Source: a virus
Virus record (IMG/VR): IMGVR_UViG_3300008107_000735
Span: 1 to 20,255 of that record
Direction: 5' to 3' (one strand)
DNA length: 20,255 nt
In this document: positions 15,059 through 20,255 of the stretch, one piece after another
How the letters are laid out: every line of letters starts with the position of its first letter
Position numbering within the stretch: the stretch's first letter is position 1
Made by a program: the position numbers and the translations under genes
Notes under the pieces: generated by a model
What the model saw: only the letters and a program-made list of their open reading frames with translations
The model's database searches: none
What the model was told of the DNA's origin: nothing

Positions 15059-15595
15059 TTAACATCCTTTTTCTTTCATCGAAAATTGTAAGTCTACTAA
15101 TTCAATGGCATCAACCGGGTCATCAAAAATATTCTTTAGGTTACCTTCCTTTGCTTCTGTTCCCCAAAATGGCCTATCTAGTTTAATGTGAGGCGGATAA
15201 CTTAATTCCCCTTCCCAAAAAAACAAACCTGAATCTGTGAACTGCTTTAAAAATGATTCGTACAATGGGTAAAGTATTGGCTTAAACGTGTTTGTCATGC
15301 GTTGATCTGCCGTACTTTTCACGTCCGATAATGTGGCGAGGACAATATTTAATTTAAAATCGCGCACGTTACCCCTTACCGTTTCCGCTATATCCATCTT
15401 CAAAGCAATCAATGGGTATCTTTTATTCTTGTTGACTCCTTTTGTTTTTTCTGTCAACCGTGACGCTATCTCCATGCGATGCCCGTACATATAGTAAGGT
15501 GAAAGATTAGCGTCATTGTCAGCGTAAGGAAGGAATAACCCACCGTTACGCATCGATTGAACTACCTTTCCAATATCGTCAGAGACTACAATCAT
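15059..15595 (-). CDS. Probable neck/tail-completion protein
   Basis: The product is 178 aa from the ATG at 15595, which overlaps the TGA of the upstream gene as ATGA. The longer frame starting at 15628 would overlap by 37 nt and is less likely. The protein is polar and mixed alpha/beta, with KNKRYPLIALKMDIAE (about 57-72), FKLNIVLATLSD (81-92) and a C-terminal DDPVDAIELVDLQFSMK. Position between the connector and tail tube genes fits a neck or tail-completion (gpU/gp9-like) protein that caps the tail and joins it to the head. I see no motif that proves this. Confidence 0.55.
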   Translation of the reverse strand: MIVVSDDIGKVVQSMRNGGLFLPYADNDANLSPYYMYGHRMEIASRLTEKTKGVNKNKRYPLIALKMDIAETVRGNVRDFKLNIVLATLSDVKSTADQRMTNTFKPILYPLYESFLKQFTDSGLFFWEGELSYPPHIKLDRPFWGTEAKEGNLKNIFDDPVDAIELVDLQFSMKEKGC

Positions 15596-16296
15596 ATACC
15601 CATCGTGTTCATATCCTCTGGCTTGCAAAACTCATAAGAGATGTAATTTTTAAAGTCCGGGTATTCCGGTGTCACATCGCTGTCAAAGTATTCGCAGTAA
15701 TACAGGAAGCCAAAAAAAGTATTTTCAAGCTCATCGTAATCACCAGCCCATTTCGCAAACTCATTCCACCCTCTGACGATCCTTTGCATTGGTGATATTA
15801 CCGTTGAGTTCTCTTTTAAGGAAACCACAACGCCAGCACCTAATTGGGTGTCATAATTGTAAGCCGTCCAAAGTGCATAGATCAAAGGCTTTACCAATCT
15901 GTTCATCCCGTACCATTTTTGAGGATAGCCAGTATATTCGTATGTGTCACCATACACTAACCTCGCCCATCTATTGAATGGCTGCTTTATCCATCCGGCT
16001 ACATTGGAAGGCAATAGTAAGTTTGTGTTAGCGGTAGACGTGTAAATGTCCGCCTTGCCATCAACAACATAAACCACTTGGTTACCTATTGAGTACCCGG
16101 TACCATTTGCAGCTATCCATAAGGCAGGGAGTGCATTGTAACCCGTAACCATTGAATCGTAAAATAAGTTGCCCAAGAGTTTACGCAGCCTTTCTTCCTC
16201 GTGATAGTTTACGAAGTCCTGAAAAATAGTAGACTGATCCGTCTCTATTTGAAGGTTGTAAGGCAATCGGTTATAATCTTGGGCAACTACAAACAT
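15592..16296 (-). CDS. Probable head-tail connector/adaptor protein
   Basis: The 234-aa product starts MFVVAQDYNRLPYNL and continues with FQDFVNYHEEERLRKLLGNLFYDSMV (26-51), the kind of helix-rich beginning found in small adaptor proteins after the capsid gene in Bacteroidota siphophages. The middle (62-105) has a Gly/Val/Thr-rich stretch (GYSIGNQVVYV) that looks like an inserted beta module. After it come Trp/Tyr-rich helices (LIYALWTAYNYD, WNEFAKWAGDYDELENTFFGFLYYCEYF). It should sit under the portal ring and receive the tail. Assignment is by order and helical layout, not a diagnostic motif. Confidence 0.55.
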   Translation of the reverse strand: MFVVAQDYNRLPYNLQIETDQSTIFQDFVNYHEEERLRKLLGNLFYDSMVTGYNALPALWIAANGTGYSIGNQVVYVVDGKADIYTSTANTNLLLPSNVAGWIKQPFNRWARLVYGDTYEYTGYPQKWYGMNRLVKPLIYALWTAYNYDTQLGAGVVVSLKENSTVISPMQRIVRGWNEFAKWAGDYDELENTFFGFLYYCEYFDSDVTPEYPDFKNYISYEFCKPEDMNTMGI

Positions 16297-16309
16297 TTCT
16301 CTTTTGTTT

Positions 16310-16630
16310 TTAGTAAGGCAAAGCCGTCACTGTCTCAATCGTACGAAGTGCATAGAAATTCACTCCGTCAGTAGAACCTAACAGCGAAATAGTACCTCCC
16401 ACAGTTCCAGAAATCTTCGTCACGTTTACCTGGACTACCGTGTACGTTGCACGCTCTTGGTTGATTCTGCGAGTAGTGATAAAGCTGGTTGCCGTGTTCG
16501 TCACCGTGTCAGTCTGCGGAAATACTCCAGCAGTTGACAACGGATTGAAGAACGGTACTGTTTGCGCGTTAGCAGAAAACGCCAGCAAGGCTACCAAGCC
16601 AGCGATTAAAAATAGTTTCATCTTTTTCAT
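16310..16630 (-). CDS. Small exported protein next to the capsid gene
   Basis: The 106-aa product has a textbook signal peptide (KKMK, core LFLIAGLVALLAF, SANA|Q with cleavage after Ala22 and Gln at +1). The mature part is Thr/Val/Ser-rich and contains VNVTKISGTVGGTISLLGS (68-86) and TDGVNFYAL, a beta-sandwich-like motif of the kind seen in phage surface or fibre proteins. It ends abruptly at ALPY, so the domain may be short. It lies 13 nt after the capsid gene and 13 nt before the connector gene, an unexpected place for an exported protein. It could be a capsid decoration with a vestigial signal, or a cell-envelope protein made late in infection. Its function is unknown. Confidence 0.6.
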   Translation of the reverse strand: MKKMKLFLIAGLVALLAFSANAQTVPFFNPLSTAGVFPQTDTVTNTATSFITTRRINQERATYTVVQVNVTKISGTVGGTISLLGSTDGVNFYALRTIETVTALPY

Positions 16631-16643
16631 TTTCGTTTTTTAA

Positions 16644-17879
16644 TTAGTCAAGTAATGAAATTGCAGCAGCGATGTCGGTTACCTTGGCAAACGCATTCAA
16701 GTTCACGTTACGCACTAACAAGGCAGTACGCTTGCGAGCCTTAATAGTCATCATGTCATTGATGAATTGATTGGCGATGAAGCCCATCTCAACCTCAACG
16801 TCACCCATATTAAACTGCTCACCCCAATTGAAATCACCTACCAACATAGTGTTTGCTGTAGGCAAGGCATGAGGGATAACCTTAATACCGTTCACATTTG
16901 CGGTGCCATCTGGCAACAATTGCGCCCATTCAGGACGGACATAGTGACCGTCTACCGCTTTCTTTATCAACAAAGCGTTAAAGTCAGCGTACGAAACAAT
17001 CGCGGTATTGGCGCGGAAATTGCTTTCGCGGCCTGAGTTGATGCTTTCCTGAACCTTTACAATCAAGTCGTACAAGTTAGGGTCATCAAGAGCCAAGTCA
17101 GGAGCACTATACGTTGGCGCATAATCAAAAATACCTCTGATGTTAGGGGCTACTCCGTTGGCATTCCAAAGGTCTTGATCTTCTTTCAATCGCACGTTAA
17201 TCTCAAGCAATGCCTGAATCTCTCCAGCGATGTAGTCAACATCATTGAACGCCTCAACAGATACAGGCACTTGATCGCCAATCTTTTGAAGGTTCAAAGT
17301 GTACTCTTGCCAAGGGAAAGTAGACTCCGGGAACGCGTTGTTTTCCGCTACCGCTGCCGCTGCCCGTGTAGGTGCTGACTGATCAGTGTAACGGATTACC
17401 CCGTTGCTGTTTGGAGCTACAGGACGTTGACGGAACAAAGACGAAAGAGTAAGTCCACGATACGCAACCTGGCCGATGTCATCCAAGCGCATGGCCTGGG
17501 TGCTGTTGGTTACACTTGCACGTAATACAGGAGCCTTAACAGTCATCTTAATGGTTCTATTTTTGTCACCTGATGCCAACGCTTTCAACTCGTCTTTCTT
17601 TTCTTCCAGCATTTGAGCAATCGATTTGTTTTCGCTGCCACCTTTGCCAGAGATAAACTTTTGTAACTCGATGCCTTGCTTTTCAACTGCCTTTGTCAGC
17701 GTCTCGATAGTGTCGGCTTTGATACCGTTTTTCTCTAAAGTTTCGGCTAACTTTTCGCTGGTAAGCAATCCTTTTGTGGCCTCGCTCACAGCATCTTTTA
17801 CAGAGCTTTCAATCTTTGCCCCGTTCTCTTTTCCTATTTTCTCAAATAGGTCTTGAAATTCTTTCATTTCGATTTCCAT
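16644..17879 (-). CDS. Major capsid protein, HK97 fold
   Basis: The 411-aa product has two parts. Residues 1-100 or so form a charged coiled-coil region (KESV.., KAVEKQGIELQKF, MLEEKKDELKAL) acting as the built-in scaffold (delta domain). From about 110 the HK97-fold body begins (IKMTVKAPVLRAS, VAYRGLTLSSLFRQRPV), with AENNAFPESTFPWQEYTLNLQKIGDQVPVSVEA-type E-loop and spine region (178-210), and a C-terminal part with MLVGDFNWGEQFNMGDVEVEM and KARKRTALLVRN. The delta domain is likely removed by the protease encoded just before it; the exact cut is not visible but should lie near 100-120. The protein builds the icosahedral shell. Confidence 0.94.
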   Translation of the reverse strand: MEIEMKEFQDLFEKIGKENGAKIESSVKDAVSEATKGLLTSEKLAETLEKNGIKADTIETLTKAVEKQGIELQKFISGKGGSENKSIAQMLEEKKDELKALASGDKNRTIKMTVKAPVLRASVTNSTQAMRLDDIGQVAYRGLTLSSLFRQRPVAPNSNGVIRYTDQSAPTRAAAAVAENNAFPESTFPWQEYTLNLQKIGDQVPVSVEAFNDVDYIAGEIQALLEINVRLKEDQDLWNANGVAPNIRGIFDYAPTYSAPDLALDDPNLYDLIVKVQESINSGRESNFRANTAIVSYADFNALLIKKAVDGHYVRPEWAQLLPDGTANVNGIKVIPHALPTANTMLVGDFNWGEQFNMGDVEVEMGFIANQFINDMMTIKARKRTALLVRNVNLNAFAKVTDIAAAISLLD

Positions 17880-17883
17880 CTTT

Positions 17884-18672
17884 TCAATTTTTAAGGTTTT
17901 GTGAATAAATACTTATCAACTTGCTGACGTTAAGAGTGGCTTTGATCGGCTCTTTGTCCTTACCAGTGGAAATATCCGGCTGGATTTTATTGTTCAATGT
18001 TGGTGTAAGTTCGTTTGATCCAAGCAATACGGCAGAGACTTCAATCAACTTCGCCTCCCTCACTGCAAAGAAGTATCCCTTTGCGTCTGCTCTGTCTTTA
18101 TTGCCTAGTAATGGGTAGACTTCCTCCCATGTGGCGTATTCTTGTTTGTAGTTCTCGTCATTGATTGCAACGTCTACCTTGACGTAAAGCATCCCGACCG
18201 AGTGCTGATCGATGGCATCCGCTTTGTACTCGTCATATATTCCGGGATTTAGTTTCTGCTCAATCTGGCTTTCCATCAATAGCGCAATGGTGTCCCCGTT
18301 TTTCGCATGACCTAAAGCCCTCCACTTCATATGGGCTTCGGTAAACGATAACGCCCGTCCTACTTTGGCTCCAAGCTCAAACTTATGATCGTGTAGGTGT
18401 GGGATGCGGTTGCCGCGCTCCTGAATAGACTTTGAGAATATGCCAGCAAGATGCACGTCATCGTGCGAGTCCATGTAATTGTAAGTGTTGGCGACAATGG
18501 TTCGCTTTAGGATGCCTTTAGTCTCATCGTTTTCGTAAAGGAACTTTCCTTTGGTTACGGCTTCTTCCGGTTTAAAAATATCGCACGTAAAGGCATCAGT
18601 AAACTTTCGTTTCTGCGTGGTCATACGAAATTCCTTTTCCTGTAAAAGCGATTCGTAAAAGTCCTTTTTCAT
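17884..18672 (-). CDS. Prohead protease, HK97 type (U35/S78)
   Basis: The 262-aa product matches the HK97 prohead protease family. It has the IPHLHDHKFELGAKVGRA region with catalytic-His candidates at 94 and 96, the DQHSVGMLYVK motif with nucleophile candidate Ser158, and AKLIEVSAVLLGSNELTP with Glu211, so the expected His/Ser/Glu residues are present. Such enzymes cleave the capsid delta domain and themselves during head maturation. The C-terminal 40 residues are Lys/Asn/Ser-rich, as commonly seen for a removable tail. It is separated from the capsid gene by 4 nt and uses an A-rich leader (AAAGAAATG), with no separate scaffold gene, consistent with the delta domain of the capsid protein. Confidence 0.93.
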   Translation of the reverse strand: MKKDFYESLLQEKEFRMTTQKRKFTDAFTCDIFKPEEAVTKGKFLYENDETKGILKRTIVANTYNYMDSHDDVHLAGIFSKSIQERGNRIPHLHDHKFELGAKVGRALSFTEAHMKWRALGHAKNGDTIALLMESQIEQKLNPGIYDEYKADAIDQHSVGMLYVKVDVAINDENYKQEYATWEEVYPLLGNKDRADAKGYFFAVREAKLIEVSAVLLGSNELTPTLNNKIQPDISTGKDKEPIKATLNVSKLISIYSQNLKN

Positions 18673-18702
18673 TTCTTTACAATTTGATTGTTAGAAATAA
18701 TT

Positions 18703-18876
18703 TTATCCCTCTTGTCCTTCAAGTCCTTGACCTGCTTTGGCGTTAGCTTTGGCTGCATCTTTTCTTTGTTTACGGTTTTCGATAGCACGATTAAGTCTGT
18801 CGATGTATGACTTTGGCAAAGAGGAAAATTCCTTCTTTGCTTCTGGTGACTTTGGTTGTTGTTTTTTCTTTGCCAT
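18703..18876 (-). CDS. 57-aa Lys-rich small protein
   Basis: ATG at 18876 opens a 57-codon frame ending in TAA. The product starts MAKKKQQPKSPEAKKEF, followed by a basic helix (YIDRLNRAIENRKQRKDAA, about 24-42) and a Gly/Gln/Glu end (GQGLEGQEG). It fits exactly between the portal gene (1 nt upstream) and the protease gene (30 nt), so it is a real member of the operon. The basic helix suggests a nucleic-acid- or capsid-associated role, but I recognise no family. The start is similar to the 26-aa ORF of the lysis region, though that may reflect composition only. Confidence 0.7.
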   Translation of the reverse strand: MAKKKQQPKSPEAKKEFSSLPKSYIDRLNRAIENRKQRKDAAKANAKAGQGLEGQEG

Positions 18877-18877
18877 A

Positions 18878-20203
18878 TTAATCTTCTGTTTCGTCTTCTG
18901 TTTCTATTTCAGTTGAATCTGTCGAGTTATCTTCTTCTTCCTTTTCAATTTCCTTTCCGTCACCTATGCCAATCTTTTGAAGCTCTTGCCTATATTCCTC
19001 GTTTGTGATTTGCTGATCCTGTAAAAGTTTAGACAGGTAGTTGACCTTTGCCATCTTTGAGTCAGACAACATTTTTAAATCTTCATCGAATACTGGCAAA
19101 TGGAAATAGTCGGCAATAATCGAACTCTTTGACGTGTCGATAAATTCAGAAGCGATACCCATTGCCCACTCATTAGCTTCTGGAATGATAGTGCGTATAT
19201 AAAATCCTTTCTCCGCTTGCTTCTGATTTTCGTAAGTACTGCCTTGAGCGCGAACGAACATTTCAGGAGGCACACCGAGCGAGTCAATGATTTTATTAAA
19301 GCCCTCTAAGGTTTCCTCGTATAGTCCAAGGTTCTTTGGATTGTTAACCCCTGCCTGATTCCAAACCAATGGCATTGAAGTCACAATGGTTTGATGTTGG
19401 CCTTTCATTGTGCCATACTTTTTGAACGCTCTTTGAAATTTATCTACTTCATCTGGGTCAATAAATCCAGCGTTACCGATTCCGTCCTTGCCAGCATTAG
19501 TCCACGCCCCGTTTGCGCCTCGGTATTTTAGAATGATGCCCCGGCTCTCGTAGGCCATGCGGATGTTGTTTATCACACACGCCAAAGCAGATAATTTACT
19601 TTCACCATTCAATAGATTTTTGTCGGTAGCGTTTTCGATTACCGATCTGTTATCATTAAAGTGGATAACGTATTTACTGTCAATTTCCAAGTCAGGCTTA
19701 TTGTCCTGTTTGATTTTGTATATTACTTCCGGCCTCTCCGCGTGGTAAAAGAACGGGACTGAATTGTCGTACTTAGATTTTACAATGTTTGCGGGGATGC
19801 TATACAAAGCCTTTACCCGATCTATTTTAGGATCGAACCCTATTGGCGTGGTCTTGTAGATGTACTCATTGCCAAAGGTTTCACGTAATACCTTAGTGTG
19901 AATTAGAAACTCTTTGCCCTGCTGAAACCAGTTAGGCTCTTGAAGCCTTTTGATTAGTGCCTGTCCTTCCGGTGTCTTGATCTCTTGCCCGTCTTTATCA
20001 ACCTCTTTTAGTTTAAGGTTAGAAAAGGCTTTTGACTTTAAATTGATTGGAGCGTTTACTTCTGGGATTTCGCGATAGGCCTTAAGACAATCTACCTCAT
20101 CAAACGTGTCAGTTTTACCATTGATAGCATAGAAATAGCTTCCCGCATACTTACGCACGGTGAGATTATTCCAAGTAGCAATAACCCTGTCAACTAATCC
20201 CAT
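18878..20203 (-). CDS. Phage portal protein, HK97 type
   Basis: The 441-aa product has the features of HK97-family portals: an N-terminal APINLKSKAFSNLKL segment (51-65), a wing/stem region with KVLRETFGNEYIYK (104-117), YSIPANIVKSKYDNS (134-148), VIHFNDNRSVIENA and then GESKLSALACVINNIRMAYESRG (200-222). The conserved core NLGLYEETLEGFNKIIDSLGVPPEMFV (291-317) and STYENQKQAEKGFYIRTIIPEANEW (322-346) is diagnostic. The C-terminus from 418 is strongly acidic (EIEKEEEDN, EIETEDETED). It forms the dodecameric DNA gate in the head vertex. The frame stays open upstream of the chosen ATG to the window edge, so a longer start cannot be excluded. Confidence 0.94.
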   Translation of the reverse strand: MGLVDRVIATWNNLTVRKYAGSYFYAINGKTDTFDEVDCLKAYREIPEVNAPINLKSKAFSNLKLKEVDKDGQEIKTPEGQALIKRLQEPNWFQQGKEFLIHTKVLRETFGNEYIYKTTPIGFDPKIDRVKALYSIPANIVKSKYDNSVPFFYHAERPEVIYKIKQDNKPDLEIDSKYVIHFNDNRSVIENATDKNLLNGESKLSALACVINNIRMAYESRGIILKYRGANGAWTNAGKDGIGNAGFIDPDEVDKFQRAFKKYGTMKGQHQTIVTSMPLVWNQAGVNNPKNLGLYEETLEGFNKIIDSLGVPPEMFVRAQGSTYENQKQAEKGFYIRTIIPEANEWAMGIASEFIDTSKSSIIADYFHLPVFDEDLKMLSDSKMAKVNYLSKLLQDQQITNEEYRQELQKIGIGDGKEIEKEEEDNSTDSTEIETEDETED

Positions 20204-20255
20204 TTTAGGAATATCATGGTTTGGATGGGCTTTTAATTCCCAACAAAGTAAACTA
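20204..20255 (-). other. Right edge upstream of the portal gene
   Basis: These 52 bases precede the portal ATG. The portal frame is open through all of them. Another minus-strand frame ends in TAA at 20235-20233 after a VYFVGN tail and could be the end of the upstream gene, expected by phage gene order to be the large terminase, but six residues are not enough to identify it. No Shine-Dalgarno-like site is visible. Confidence 0.35.

Noticed and set aside
15593-15628. Upstream ATG at 15628 for the neck protein gene
   Set aside because: It would overlap the connector gene by 37 nt, whereas the ATG at 15595 forms the ATGA overlap found at other junctions here.
1-20255. CRISPR array, tRNA, rRNA or insertion sequence
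   Set aside because: No regularly spaced repeats, tRNA-like cloverleaf, rRNA-like stretch or transposase gene was seen.

Overview
The window carries the late (structural and lysis) module of a tailed dsDNA phage or prophage of the siphovirus type. Every gene I can support lies on the minus strand, so the module reads from the right edge to the left. The host is almost certainly a member of the Bacteroidota (probably a free-living Cytophagales/Flavobacteriia-like bacterium; lineage is inference). The reasons are the A/T-rich leaders without clear Shine-Dalgarno sites, Sec signal peptides followed by Gln at +1 (FAQ, LSQ, AFAQ, ANAQ), and a tape-measure C-terminus of the Bacteroidota phage type. 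No integrase, repressor, replication gene, tRNA or CRISPR array is present.

Head region (20203 to 15059, minus strand): HK97-type portal, a 57-aa Lys-rich small protein, a prohead protease with His/Ser/Glu signature residues, a major capsid protein with an N-terminal scaffold-like delta domain, a small protein with a Sec signal peptide, a probable head-tail connector and a probable neck/tail-completion protein. Tail region (15038 to 7430): major tail tube protein with a C-terminal Ig-like extension, a strong rho-independent terminator, a gp10-like protein, a 220-codon ORF overlapping it by 104 nt in another frame, the 811-aa tape measure protein, a 795-aa tail-tip/baseplate protein and a second tip protein.

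Adhesion region (7428 to 2236): a short tail fibre with an LPAGYRP tip, then four consecutive genes whose products start with export signals: a lipoprotein with a metallopeptidase HELGH motif, two large fibre-like beta proteins and a small protein. Lysis region (2233 to 160): two small multi-TM proteins, a 26-aa Lys-rich peptide, a holin, a CHAP endolysin and a membrane-anchored spanin-like protein. Many junctions are ATGA or 8-nt overlaps, indicating translational coupling. The leftmost 159 bases have no supportable gene and contain inverted repeats; they may be the phage end or a host junction.

The most interesting points are: (i) predicted secretion signals on fibre-like phage proteins and on the gene next to the capsid gene; (ii) the terminator whose T-tract ends 2 nt before the next start codon; (iii) the 104-nt out-of-frame overlap just before the tape measure gene, where siphophages often use programmed frameshifting; (iv) the phage-encoded lipoprotein metalloprotease.
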